A DNA stretch of 64,000 nucleotides from Blakeslea trispora (lineage: Eukaryota; Mucoromycota; Mucoromycetes; Mucorales; Choanephoraceae): NCBI GenBank assembly GCA_025331445.1, contig JAIWNE010000080.1, forward strand, positions 1 through 64,000, in the 5' to 3' direction. Every line of letters begins with the position of its first letter. The stretch's first letter is position 1. The notes beneath the pieces are model-generated. The model did no database searches. It was not told where the DNA came from and was given only the letters and a program-made list of their open reading frames with translations. Made by a program: the position numbers and the translations under genes. Of the stretch, positions 1-10,892 are shown one piece after another.

Positions 1-96
1 ATGCTGAGAGCAACAGAGAGAGGAAAATGGGGGTAAACATGGATGAACATGTCGAAAAGAAAAATCGCTTATATTAAGCTTATTTCTCTTTTACAG

Positions 97-804
97 CTGA
101 ACACAGTACAGTCAAAGTCTGTAGTCCTCATCTTACGGTATCAGAAGCACACAAAGGACAAGATTCACAAACGAGGAGACGAAAAACTGGACCTCAACCC
201 CTATTGATTCGATCAGTCACATGTGCGCTCTATATGCATACAGACGACACAAAAATCATCTCCAGTGGCAGTTCAGATGGATCGATCAAACTATGGGATC
301 TACGTGCCAGAAAATCTCCTGCTGTTCTGTCTTCCACCACCTTTGTTACTGAAAGCGGCAAGCTAAGTGGCATCACAGACCTCAAGATAGACAGTACAGG
401 CACACGACTGTATAGTGCTTGTATGGACAATCGTATCTATATGCATTATCTCTCTGATCTCTCTAAGCCTGCCTTCTATTTCCAACATCCTGATTATAAA
501 GTGAGTTCATTTGATATCAAGATCTGTTTATCCCCCGATAATCGATTCTTGGCTTCGGGATCATTTGATAAGCATTGCTTTGTCTGGGACACACAAGAGC
601 CTGAAAGAGAAGCGTATCTGTTTGAAGGACATACACAAAAAGTGACAGGCGTGTCTTGGAACAAATATACCTTAGATCAGGTAAGAAAGAAAGAAAAGGA
701 TTTTTTGTTTTTATCTTGAACATCTAAATTAATTGTTTTTGAAATTCCAGTTTGCTACTTGTTCAGAGGACTATACAACACGTATTTGGTCTTTAACATT
801 CTAG
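97..804 (+). CDS. CDT2: Cdt2/DTL WD40 substrate receptor of CRL4 ubiquitin ligase (3' part)
   Basis: Cdt2 is the WD40 receptor of the CRL4 ubiquitin ligase that removes Cdt1 and related proteins on PCNA-loaded chromatin; that role is family knowledge. Two coding exons are seen, 97-680 and 751-804, joined by a GT-AG intron (681-750). The reading is open upstream to the acceptor ending at 96, so the gene is 5'-truncated by the window; a small upstream exon at about 11-32 would join in frame. WD repeats are visible as SSGSSDGSIKLWDLR, LASGSFDKHCFVWD and the last exon CSEDYTTRIWSL. The AHKG...RRRKTGPQ linker before RSVTCALY and the LSPDNRFLASGS block match the Cdt2/DTL layout better than generic WD40 proteins. 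The protein ends right after the last blade, so it lacks the long C-terminal tail of animal DTL. It converges on the PSP1 gene. Confidence 0.8.
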
Positions 805-970
805 TATTGTATAAAGAAAACATATACCCTCTCTCACTCACTCACTATAGAACTTTATAAGCCTGTGTTTTTTTATTATTATTTAATCGTCTGGTTTACT
901 GAACACCTATCATAAAATAAACAAACTCCTTAATAAAAAAAGGCAAAAAATAAATACTAGTATTCATTAC

Positions 971-2398
971 TTACATCCAAATACGAGTTTTGTAAGTCTT
1001 GAATAATTCTCGAACCAATTCTCGGAAATCAATCCGTTTTTCAGCAATAAAATAAAACGTCAATTTACGGCGATCCCTTAAGAAAGTGTTATCATATTGA
1101 ATCCTCATTTGCTCTTTTGATTTCATACCATTGAAATTCTGCATCTACAATCTCCATCTCTAATTTTCTATGCTTTATCTTTTGCAAACAAAGAGAAAGC
1201 GCCTTTTGTTCATCCAGTTCTTTTGTCGTCAACATCTGCACCTCATTCAGAGTAGCCAGCCGATGAATTCTCTTGACAGATACATCATGCTTTTGTCCTG
1301 CTGCTGAATGGCGTTTATCTAACAAGACCACTTGGTCAGCTGTCAACACTTGTGTAGCCACCTTGCCTAAATCTCGACCTCGATCTGCCTCTACAATAAC
1401 AAGATCATCATATTCAAGAGATAAGGACACATCAGACAGGTAATAGAAACCGGTACGTCCCGACTTGAATTCAATCATATAGAGAGGTACATGCGATGGT
1501 ACTCGAGAGAGTGGAATGCCTTTGCCTGATAAAGCTCCTTCAGACACGCTTGGTCTCAAATTGACTTGATGGTTACTTGAGTTGGATGAAGTCTCTGAGA
1601 GTAAGATGTGATCTGAAGATGGAGAGGATGACACTTGTGCTTCTTCTTCTATAGAAACCCTATGCATTAAATGACCCAAAAAAATTGTAAGCCTATATGC
1701 CAATTTCTAAAGGATGTGTGTGTGTTACTTTACTCGGTTGGTACTCCATTGGGAATTATTCCTGAATCCAATAATGGATGACCTTCATTGATTGGAACTC
1801 CAACACTAACAGAAGAGCGTCTAGAACTGGCCATGGAGACATTCAGCTTTGTCTGTGCAAAAGTTTGATGAGGGCTTTGCTCATCTACTTTATCTAGGAT
1901 GGATGTGGAAAATTGAGTTCTTGAAAAATGATCATAGCCAAATAAATGAGGATCTTGTCCTGTAAATGAAAAACTTTGGCTCCGTCGAAAAAGGGGCCCA
2001 ATGGAAGAAGAGAGATCGAATTGAAAGGTGAGCTCTCTCTCGCTTGTACTATCTTTCCATTGAAACCCTTTGAACAGTCTCCATCCACCATCGTCTATTT
2101 CAGTTGAAAGTGAACCTCGTCTGGAAGGAGGATAAGATCTAGCATGACTACGCATAGAATGGCAAGTTTGATTGCCCACGACTCGCCAGTCAGCTAACAT
2201 CGACTATATAAATGTGTTAGGGTAGTTCTTTATATTTTTTTCTATAGATTTCTCGTCATCTTACATTGTCTTCTTCAGTGCTTTTCCATTTGGATGACTA
2301 AAGGAAAGAGTAAAAGAGTTAATTTATTTGTAAAGATAGAAAAGGTAAAAAAAAAAGACTGATTTTTGTAGTCTCTTTTTGTTTATTACTAAAGCCAT
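971..2398 (-). CDS. PSP1 C-terminal domain protein
   Basis: Five exons were assembled on the minus strand: 2390-2398, 2265-2297, 1734-2203, 1129-1659 and 971-1076, total 382 residues. All junctions are GT-AG and keep frame. The start is an ATG in a nine-base first exon and is the least certain part. The last two exons encode the PSP1 domain: [12 protein letters not shown], then [10 protein letters not shown] joined across the intron to DRRKLTFYF, and the terminal block [24 protein letters not shown] that ends the protein. The N-terminal ~180 residues are Ser-rich and low complexity. Family knowledge: yeast Psp1 was found as a suppressor of DNA polymerase alpha mutations and its relatives are linked to mRNA granules; the molecular role is not settled. 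The reading frame breaks unless the 52-nt intron 1077-1128 is removed. Confidence 0.85.
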
Positions 2399-3224
2399 GT
2401 TTCTTCTTTATGTCTGATAAACAATGAAGGGAGAAGAAAGAAAAGAAGACAAAATTGTGTGTATTGGTTTTTGTACATCTTATTGTTCCTGCAAACCTTA
2501 AACTCTTTAGGACAGCAGGTTACACCGTTTTATGCTTAAACGTATACAACATGTATACAGGCTTATTGGCAAAGGCAAAAGTTAATTCTTTCCTGCAAAC
2601 TAAAATCATACGTTTCTTTGTGAGGTATCACATTTTTGAGTTTGAAGAGATAGAAATGATTCATTGAATAGAACTTGTTGAATAGTAGTTCATGTTTATT
2701 CAAGTGAAATTGACTATTCAAGAGCATAAAAAAGAAATTATATTTTCCAAAGGGATGAAAGAGAATTAATAAAGTGATTTGCTTGGTAAACCAGAAAGCA
2801 ATGGTAAGTCTATTGACACTTGTTTTCTATTTATAAGCAACAAGATGAAGATAGTTGATGTAAGCAGTCGGGATTAAGCTTGGCCCGAACAGAAAGATAA
2901 AAAACAGACAGCTAATGTTTAGCAATAAAGACAAGAGTACAAAGAAAAATAGAAACAGGTACTGTTGGAAGCAAATATAGAGACAGAAGTGAAGAAAGAA
3001 CCAGAGACACAGCAAGTCATCAGTAAAGACAAGTCTTGAGTTGTTTAGTAATAGAGTCACCTCCAACAACAAAGCAAGACAAGAAAGGTAAGAACGCAGA
3101 GGGTAAGCCTTCCTTGGCTTACTTTTTTTTTTTTGAATAAGCCAAAGAAGACTCAGTTCTGTTCGCACTATCCCAAATCCTTAGCAAACCCCATACCAGT
3201 CAACTAACGAGGAATAGTACAAGT
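2399..3224. other. AT/purine-rich spacer, no gene recognised
   Basis: This stretch upstream of the PSP1 gene has only short ORFs without domain-like composition. From about 2840 to 3170 the plus strand is purine-rich, which makes a spurious Leu/Phe-rich ORF on the other strand. It leads into a Gag-like remnant and contains a short palindrome around TCGGGATTAAGCTTGGCCCGA-like bases near 2869-2889, so it could be the leader or LTR side of that remnant. No paired LTR was seen. Confidence 0.35.
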
Positions 3225-3420
3225 ATGTCTGTACCCGCTTCCTCTGCCCAGATCCCTACAGGACACGCTCATAGTGTTAACAGATCAGGCGGCGTAATTG
3301 CCCTCAGTCATTCCGACTTCAGTCCCAATACTAGAAAACGAGGGTCGTTCGCGAAAATGGACTAGATTCCGGTCGTAAGCCACTTTATATAGGATCAGGA
3401 AAGGCAGCATCAGTCTTTGT
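3225..3420 (+). pseudogene. degenerate coding remnant, possibly retrotransposon Gag N-terminus
   Basis: An ATG at 3225 opens a 46-codon frame (MSVPASSAQIP...RGSFAKMD) ended by TAG at 3363-3365. The sequence is less AT-rich than its surroundings. A one-base shift at the stop keeps coding character in the next frame (GLDSGRKPLYIGSGKAASVF) up to about 3420. This looks like one frameshift in a formerly longer frame. The Ser/Pro/Thr-rich start would fit a Gag polyprotein of an LTR element, but no zinc knuckle, protease or RT follows, so the assignment is a guess. Confidence 0.3.
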
Positions 3421-3533
3421 CCTTACCCCCCATCAAGCTTGAAGTAGAGGCAGAAGCACCAAGAGAAGAAGAGAGAGACCAGAGAGAGAGCAGAGAGAAC
3501 GCTTAAAAAGGACTTGTAGAGAGTTTGAAAGCA

Positions 3534-3564
3534 TTTGTAGTTTTGTAGTTTTGTAGTTTTGTAG
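3534..3564. repeat. 8-bp tandem repeat (TTTTGTAG)n
   Basis: The unit TTTTGTAG is repeated three full times plus a partial copy. It lies in the gene-poor zone and has no visible link to a gene. Confidence 0.8.
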
Positions 3565-4168
3565 ATGGAAAGGCACGCGCATTTTCTTCTTTTTTGTAGA
3601 TAACGTTTTTTTGCTCTTGGTGCAATAATAGACTTGCGTAGATTGCAGATTTTTAGGCTATACACGACAAAGCAAGTTAGATAAGAGCATTATTAAAGAA
3701 GAGTATTTTGTTACTTGCCTTTGAGGTTGTCTGGGTGACAAAGTTTCAAGATGTAGTTGATTTGACTTTGATAAAGAGAGAGAGAAAAAAAAGAGGGAGA
3801 AAATGATCATTACGTTCTATTTACTTCAAATACACACTGAAAAAAAAAACCAGTCATCCAATCAGAGCCTGGCATCTCTCCATTCACTTATCTATCAGTA
3901 AAAAGAAAAAAACATGTGATAACCAATAGGATCAGTAAATTAGAGGGCGTTGAGAAGTAAACACACTAAGAGATACCATGCTATTTCATGCCGACATTCA
4001 CTCTCCTGTATTTTTGATTGTGACAGCCAAACTCCTCTTTAATTTGCAGCGAGACTTGTCCAACAAGTCAGATAAGCTTAAAAAATGACATTTGAATAAG
4101 CAACCTAGCACATCTTTAAACTGAAGCTGACTTTATTTCAATCTAGAACAATGCTGCTAAGATATCCT

Positions 4169-4238
4169 TGTAAGTTAAACACAGCTAACCCTCACGATCA
4201 GACAAGTAAATCATTGGCGCTTCCAATTCAAAAGTACA
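4169..4238 (+). repeat. dispersed 70-bp repeat, copy 1
   Basis: It aligns without gaps to 13756-13825 with 10 differences in 70 positions by eye, and nine of the ten are transitions. Both copies sit in gene-poor DNA in the same orientation, which points to two decayed copies of one repeat family. Confidence 0.75.
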
Positions 4239-6051
4239 TTATATATCTTTCTATCAAGAGAAGAGTCAGTTTGACAGCTATCTCAGCGTTCAAACATGAA
4301 AAAGGATATAAATTTACACGATGTTTGAATACAGGTCTTTATTGAAAACAAATAATGCACTTCTAGTCAAACAGATTTCCTTTTCTCTTCCTCTTTCTCG
4401 GAAAGAAAATGGATCGTTCATTACCTTATACACTTCTCGACGTGATGCCATATTCTCCTTAGATGATTTATCATCCCCCCATAGGCTCAAATCGATTGAA
4501 TTAATTTATCTATGGCTCTTATCAAGTATGAATTGCTTATTCTATTGTGTTGATGAAAGTGTGTTTGCCTATAATCTTGCTAGAGCGAGAAAAAATAGAA
4601 TTAGCAATTAATAAATCCACTTTTGCTTCTTTCTTAAACCTCACTCCATCTTTGAATCATCCCCTCAAACACTCTATTCTGTTCTGAAGGAGCAAGCTCA
4701 ATCTATGTCCTTTATATAGACATCCTGTGCTGTTTCTTTTGAGCTTTCATTCAGAGGTTTTCTTATGGCTCATCGTTATGTTCTCTCTTCTAATACCTGA
4801 CCAAAATTGACCGATGAGTTGGAGCACCATGCTCTATCAACATTTGATGTCTTTTTATGTTATGAAACGAAGAAGCGTACTAGTACAGACTACAGATACA
4901 AATACCTCTCCTCTCCTCTTTGTATTGCAAAGACCAATTGGTGTTTTAATTATACCGAGTAGCATCTTACACCATTTTGTTGAGTTAGCCACTCTCAAAT
5001 TTTTCAAAGAAGTCAAGAAAATGATCCTTAAAGTTATTACATTTTCCTACGCTCATTTTTTTGTTGTTGTTCTCTCATAAACAAACTACTGCAATTCATG
5101 ATAAACTAGCTTCAATCTACATACTGTGTTGAATGCACTCTCTCTTTTTAAAATTTTGAATAGCAGTGAGGTAAAGGAAATTGCGTCAAGGAAAACAAAA
5201 AAAAAGTACTGCTAATTGGAAGCTTTGGCTCATATTATGGAAGAAAAGAATCTCAAAGGTAATTACTATGCCCACTTCAAGTCCCCCTTTGAACGCGCCA
5301 AATATCGTGTCCTTTTTGTCCACTCTATTTACTCCATTCAATTGCTTGTTATAAGATACTCGTTCAAAGAAATGCAATTCTAATGTCCATAAAAAGAGGC
5401 ATAATCTACCCTGGCAGCTTGTGTACTCTTCTGATGATAGTTCAATGTCAAATAGGCAACAGTAGACAGGGAAAAGATTCATTTGATTTGAATTAAGTTT
5501 GATTATATACCAATGCCTCTCGTGGCTATTTTGGTTGTGTATAGCAAGTGCTTTCTTTAATGTGTCCATCATTCTTGTTCTTGCTTGTGAGTATTTATCT
5601 CATCTTTGCTATTTTATTGTTTTTTAAAAGTAAACACTAATGCAATGCGTAAAATGTTGTTTAAATATATCGTTTTAAGACAACCAAAGCTTCTAAAGTC
5701 TGTGAACGTTATAAAGAGTAAGACATAACATAGTGTTCGTCCTTTGTTACTGAGGAATCACGGACATTTAGATGTTCACATAGAATAGGTAGAGTAAATA
5801 TTAGAAATAATTGCTGTCATGACGAGAGTGGACGGTGGAGTGAGCGTAGCAATAACCTTTCTATTACTGCTTTAACTAAGATCCAATCAAATAAGACATG
5901 AAAAGAAGGGAGGGGGTGAAATCTCTCTGTCGGAAATGAACTATGGGGGCCCTAGGGGAGTAGAGGAGGTCGTCCACGCCAAGTTAGCAAGTAATATTTT
6001 TTTTTGGCGGAGAGAAAGATGCTAAGTGAACATAAATTATGTACACGCTAG

Positions 6052-6238
6052 GTCAAATCCAAACCATTGTTCGATGTAGCCAAGGATTTAGTTGACAAAC
6101 TGTTACAAATTGATCCCAAAAAGTGAATTAACATTCATCAAGTACAGGTAAGCTTCAAATGTCTCTCTTTTAACTTGTAAGTCAAATATAAACTCTCTTT
6201 CTTTTGTAATGCAGTGTTTCCCTTTTCAAACTTTATAA
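6052..6238 (+). pseudogene. fossil exon of a CAMK-type protein kinase
   Basis: From 6052 the frame reads VKSKPLFDVAKDLVDKLLQIDPKK, then TGA at 6124-6126, then INIHQVQ up to a donor-like CAG|GTAAGC at 6147. The pattern AKDLV-KLL-x-DP-x-(K/R)R-(I/T) is the subdomain X-XI end of serine/threonine kinases, most like Chk2/Rad53 or CaMK types. The stop sits exactly where the invariant Arg (CGA) is expected, so CGA to TGA is the simplest change. After the candidate intron, an acceptor near 6214 leads to CFPFQTL and a stop, which would be a C-terminal tail. No other kinase subdomain was seen nearby, so this is an isolated relic. Confidence 0.6.
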
Positions 6239-7141
6239 ATTTTCATTTAAAATCTTGCTTTGCTAATAAAAATACGATGATTGTTTATAAACTGAGAGTA
6301 GTTGTAGGCTTGTTCAATGAAAATTTCATTACCTGCTTTCACTTTTCGATGCGAAAGATATATTTTGTTTATGAGCCAGAGTTTGTTTGAGTTGTTATGA
6401 TTTCGAGAGAGCCGTAAGTGTACATTTGTTGCAACTCAAGCTTAACAATCTGCTTGGATTGGCTCTCTCTTTTTTTTATTGATTCAAGAAACAAGGTAAT
6501 ATGTGCATACTCTCAAAAGTCAGAGATATCTCTGGCAGCCACTTTGCTTAGCATAGAGAATGCAACGATATATTTTTTTTTAGGTTCTTGACATATAGCT
6601 TATATTTCATCAAGTGTAATTTAAGGTTAAGGTATGACTAACTCCATAATTAAGAAATAAATGTCATTTAGCAAAGCTCAATTTAACCAACGATGGTCTG
6701 TTTTCTCAAACAGTTCTTGTATCAAATAGCCATTAGATTGCAGCTCTGTTAGAAGATTCCAGTGTTAATATGCGAGTTGGATGACTGTGGGAATCATCCA
6801 ATTCTTTTTTATGTTGTTCAATTGTATTCAATCGAGCGATGTACCAGTTCTTATACTGAGATTATTCTTTATGGCTTGGATTTAATTCTTCAAGTAACCA
6901 AGTACTCTTGTCAGAGTCAAGTTTTTAACGGCAAGTAACTTTAAAAGACAAATTGAGCAATTTATACTAAAACTAAAACAAAAGTGCTGTTAACCAAAAA
7001 AGAAGAATTAAAAAGTAAGATTTAAAGTGCGACGGTTATTTGTCAACAGATGGCCAATCATTTTCTTTGCTTTGGTCATTTACTTTTTATACAAAATGGC
7101 AAGAGCAATGAACCTTCATATTGCTCTGTCCTATGTTTTGA
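6239..7141. other. AT-rich spacer, nothing recognised
   Basis: About 0.9 kb of AT-rich sequence with many stops in all frames. It ends at the left terminal repeat of the 4.13-kb unit. Confidence 0.4.
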
Positions 7142-7236
7142 GAAAAATTATTTGCGCATTTTTTAAAAAAAAATTTGGCGTACTTTCAAAAAAATAAATT
7201 ACGCAGTGGAAAAAAAAAGTTTGGCGCTTAAGCTAG
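7142..7236 (+). repeat. left terminal inverted repeat of the 4.13-kb unit
   Basis: It matches the reverse complement of 11173-11271 nearly base for base from GAAAAATTATTTGCGC to AAGCTAG, apart from small length differences in A-runs and a few substitutions. Confidence 0.85.
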
Positions 7237-7447
7237 AGATATATTCAAAAAGTTTCACCCTGAAATTTATCTGTGATTGACAACTATTCTTCAACAAATA
7301 GACTTGCATGAACCAGGATCTCATGGTTAGAAAGCTCCTTTTCTTCCCAAGCATACTATGACATTTTGATTTATGCAAGTCTATTTGTTGAAGAATAGTT
7401 GTCAGTCACAGATAAATTTCAGGGTGAAACTTTTTGAATACATCTCT
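7235..7447. repeat. 75-nt-arm hairpin: antisense copy of the adjacent first exon
   Basis: Arms 7235-7309 and 7373-7447 are reverse complements with two mismatches in 75 positions, separated by a 63-nt spacer. The right arm begins exactly at the ATG of the first unit gene, so the left arm is an inverted copy of its first 25 codons. Read-through transcription would fold into a long double-stranded stem. Confidence 0.9.
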
Positions 7448-8385
7448 ATTGACTGTATGTCTATACCAGAAAAGAAATAAACAGCTAAATGTCGATGTAG
7501 TCTTGAAGGCTTTAGTGTCTGTAAGCAAGATGAAGGTCGCTTCGTGTTCGAAGGATACGATGTGGGCAAGGCAATGAATGCCTTTGCCAATGAATCCGTC
7601 CTCTATCTTCAGCAGCATTACAACAGTACTAGCTGCTTTCGCGATGATATGAACAGATGGCTGTAAGTTTTGGGTCATTTTTTTTAGCTATCTATAACAT
7701 CAGTCTTTTAGCGTCATGCATGGCATTTTGAAGCTCAACAAGCGCATCGATACTGATCTTGCTGGCGTCTTTTGTGCTAGAAAAATGGAGGATCTTTGTA
7801 GGCACTTTAGAACGAAAGTTTTTGGGAAGCCTGCTTGTCTAAACTCTACACTAAAGGTTGAAATCTTGGATATCCTTGCAGTATGTCATTATTAGAGCTG
7901 TTCTAACTTTCCAGCAATACTTAATCAGTATATAAATAGAATTATGATGATGACAAGGATTCAAAGAAGTTGAAGTCCGAGCTATACAAGATTTTTATCA
8001 GAGAAGATGGCGCTGTGTCTCGAGTTGTAGAGAGTCTGATGATGCTGTAAGTATGATACACACAAAAACTTTAGTGGAGCAATCGTCTAATGCATCTAAA
8101 ATAGGGTAAACAAAGTCACGAAGACGAAGAAAGAGATTGGAGAGAAGAAAGTAGAAAGTATTCTTGAGGCTGTGTGGGGATGCCTCTTTAGAGTCACAGA
8201 CGACCATGACTCTCGTGGGTAAGAGAGCAAGGTTTTAGAGAAATAACAGTCAATGGCTTACTTTTTTTTTTGTCAGGTTTGATAATGTGCTCTTTTCAGC
8301 TTCTCACCCTCTTGCTAAATGTCGTCCAGATTATGCTACTGAAGTCTCTGCCGATAAGAGCTTCATCAATTTTGATGTATCGTAA
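7373..8385 (+). CDS. unknown gene 1 of the TIR unit
   Basis: Six exons fit in frame: 7373-7454, 7485-7662, 7712-7880, 7940-8046, 8105-8218 and 8277-8385 (about 252 residues, stop TAA). Introns 2-5 are ordinary GT-AG introns of 49-59 nt. Intron 1 would be only 30 nt, so the first exon or its acceptor is doubtful. Coding character is strong in the later exons: GRFVFEGYDVGKAMNAFANE, VMHGILKLNKRIDTDLAGVF, SVESILEAVWGCLF-like helices and the end SADKSFINFDVS. No catalytic motif, zinc finger or membrane segment was recognised. The N-terminal part has several Cys. No frameshift or stop interrupts exons 2-6, which suggests recent function. The Tc1/mariner copy lies 47 bp past the stop. Confidence 0.5.
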
Positions 8386-8432
8386 GCTAGATGCATCATT
8401 AAATCAAGACATTTATTTAAGACACAATTCTA

Positions 8433-9774
8433 CAGTCGCACCCAAAAGTGTTTAGTCCTAAATTAAATATGCATTAAATTCCTGAAGAACGTTGGTGTTC
8501 TTTCCTTTATTTCTCATCATTTTTCTAAGTAAAACAACATGAATCATACATCAAACGAAAGCTCTGAGTTTCGTAAGAACGCCTATTATAATGATTTTGT
8601 ACGGGGAGGTGTTTATTTTCTTCGAAAGTCTGGAATGAAGTATAAGGACATTGAAGCACTAACAGGTGTAAACAAGAAGTCTGCACGAAGTATAGTGGTT
8701 GGAATTGAGAAAAATGAGTCTTTTGAGAAACGCAAGAGTCCAGGTAGAAAGCCCAAGGGATCAGAAGCCGATATCAAATTGCTTGTTCGATATGTGCAGA
8801 AGGAACCATTTGCTACTTTTTCTCAGGTTCAAGCCTATGCTGCCACGTTTGGTTTGACCGTCAACAAAAAGACCATCATCAGCTATCTGGCTCAGAAGGG
8901 ATTCAATTCATACTGGGCAGCTCATAAGCCAACTCTTACTGACCGTCATAGAGAATCCAGGTTGAATTGGGCTCTTCGCCATGTCAATTGGGACATTGAC
9001 CAATGGAAAGGAGTAGTATGGTCCGATGAGGCACGTTTACGGGTCGTGAACAATGATTGCGCTGCTCGAGTTATTCGAAAGAAAGGCACACGATATGATC
9101 AAAGAAGCATGCTCGAAACAACCAAATGGGGCAAAGGATCAGTAATGATCTGGGCTTGCTTTTGTGCGGAGGGTTTTGGTCCCCTTGTGATCGTTGAAGG
9201 TAATATGAATCAAGATGTTTACATCGATACTTTGGCCAAGCACTTCCACCCTTGGTTCAAAGAATTGCATGATAAACATCAGAGGGACTATATTTTGCAA
9301 GAAGACGGTGCTACCTGCCACACAGGTGCCTATGCTCGTTAGTGGAAGGAGGGTCATCAAATCAGCGGCTTTGATTACTGGCCAGCTCAAAGCCCTGATT
9401 TGAACCCTATCGAGCATGTGTGGTGGGAGCTGGAGAAGTGTCTTGCATCCCAGAGGCATACCATTTCTAATGTGGATGAGTTGAAGGCACTGATCCAACA
9501 GGAATGGGAGCAAATTGGGCTCGACTTTGCAGCTACTTTAGTCGAAAGCATGACGGCTAGATGTCAATCTGTGATTGACGCTAAAGGTGGGCATACTAAA
9601 TATTAAATCGCCCATTTTTTTTTATTTTAATAAATCAAACATCTTTATCTTTTATTTTGCGAAGTTTAAGGTCTCTGCAACATGCACAACTCATACAAAC
9701 TATTGTCTATGATAGAGTAATACTTCACCCTTAAATTTTTGGAAAAAAGGCATAAACACTTTTGGGTGTGACTG
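8433..9774 (+). mobile_element. Tc1/mariner-type transposon, 1342 bp
   Basis: Both ends carry terminal repeats starting CAGTCRCACCCAAAAGTGTTT, with one mismatch in 21 bases, and both ends abut the dinucleotide TA (8431-8432 and 9775-9776), the hallmark target duplication of this superfamily. The single gene inside is a DDE transposase interrupted by one stop codon. It is nested between the two genes of the 4.13-kb unit, so it inserted later than the unit formed. Confidence 0.92.
8539..9606 (+). pseudogene. Tc1/mariner transposase with one in-frame stop
   Basis: The frame runs from ATG 8539 to TAA 9604-9606 (355 codons) with a single TAG at 9340-9342. The N-terminal half has the paired helix-turn-helix region (MKYKDIEALTGVNKKSARSI) and a GRKPKG basic linker. 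The catalytic acids are all present: VVWSDEARL, LQEDGATCHTG and, past the stop, WPAQSPDLNPIEHVWWELE. Spacing from the second Asp to the Glu is 35 residues, so the signature is DD35E, not the classic Tc1 DD34E. The residue expected at the stop is Trp by family pattern, so TGG to TAG is the likely change. Everything else is intact, so the copy is young, and other copies in the genome may be active. Confidence 0.9.
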
Positions 9775-9894
9775 TATATTGACGATCTCATTCTACACTG
9801 AATAAAACCCTCTCTTTAATCTTGTTTAACTCATCTTGACTTAACAGATAAATTATTTTTTTTACACCCAAAAAGTTTATTCAGTATTAAAAAA

Positions 9895-10892
9895 ATGTCC
9901 AACAACAACAACAACACCAAGAAGGCTAATGATGCTCATCGCGTCAACAACGCCCCCATTAGTCATCGTGCCCCTGTCGCCAACAACATCGACTACTCTC
10001 TTGATGAGTTTCCTCCTTTGCCTCCTGCTTCTCCTCGTCGCGATCCTATCGCTGCCACGCGTATTAGAAACAGTGGTAATCCTTATGAACAAGAAAAGCC
10101 CAGCGAGTTCATGGATATTGACACATATACTGGAAATGCCCTGTCATCTCACGATGTCGCAGGAAGAACTGTTTGAAGATCTCGGAGACGATGATCTGAT
10201 AACTGAGAAGTCTTTCAGAGAGACTATCTCTGACCTTAAAAAGAAGTTGACCAAGCTTTCTTTCGTTTTAGCAAACGCTAAGAAAAGCTCTGACATTGAT
10301 CGCTTGAGAGCTGAAAAGGATTTCGTTAAACAACGTTATCTTCAAGCCCTTGAAGATTTTAAGGATCTTTTTGGGGATAACGAATCATCAATGTCTTCAT
10401 CAAATTTGATTGGTGAAGTGAAGCCCTTTCCTTGCTCACGCTCCAAGCTTGCATTAGACACATACCGTCTAGGTGTCTTCTCTGTTGCTTTGCTGAGTCA
10501 GCATAACTTGAAACACATTCTAGCTTTCCAGACTAAAGGTACGTATACCAGTTATATCAGTTTCTGAGGTATACTAAGTGAAGAAAATAGGATTGGAAGT
10601 GACTTTCTACTTGTGCTTTTACCACCTTGGCTCTTTTGTGATGACAGAAATTGAGATCATCGACTTTCCGTCAACAACTGACGAATACTGCCAATTCGGT
10701 ACATCTTTGGATGCTTTGTACAATGTTTGCAGCATCTATGAGCAGCATTGCCACCAGCAACAACAGCAGCAAGAGAGCACCATATTCCCCTATGATGTGC
10801 TCAAAAGTATGTATGAGCTTTCAACAAGCAAACATACTACTCAAGCAACCGAATTGGTGTCTTCAACAGATACCTCTACTAATTTAGCTTAA
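9895..10892 (+). pseudogene. unknown gene 2 of the TIR unit, probably frameshifted
   Basis: ATG 9895 starts an Asn-rich N-terminus (MSNNNNNTKKAND) followed by DYSLDEFPPLPPASPRRD. This frame stops at 10174-10176. Coding character continues in the next frame from about 10157 (SQEELFEDLGDDDLITEKSF), with a likely coiled coil (ISDLKKKLTKLSFVLANAKK and on to about residue 165). It runs to a donor at 10538/10539, and an acceptor at 10647 leads to a second exon 10648-10892 that is rich in Gln and ends TSTNLA. No intron with correct phase joins the first two frames, so a one-base indel near 10140-10160 is the simplest reading; an unseen intron or two separate genes are alternatives. No known domain was recognised. 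Confidence 0.45.

Larger units (their letters stand above)
3421..6051. other. gene-poor AT-rich region
   Basis: No gene is supported. Small ORFs at 4151-4345, 4321-4611, 4814-5080 (plus) and 5186-5572 (minus) have no recognisable motif, start context or splice partners. The first overlaps a dispersed repeat that recurs at 13.75 kb. The region is best read as old mobile-element debris. Confidence 0.4.

Noticed and set aside
2827..3168. Minus-strand Leu/Phe-rich ORF of 113 codons
   Set aside because: It is the complement of a purine-rich tract; composition is low complexity and there is no motif.
9139..9513. Minus-strand ORF of 124 codons
   Set aside because: It is fully inside the Tc1/mariner transposase on the other strand, whose frame has clear catalytic motifs.
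10651..10887. Overlapping plus-strand ORF of 78 codons
   Set aside because: It is an alternative frame of the second exon of unit gene 2.
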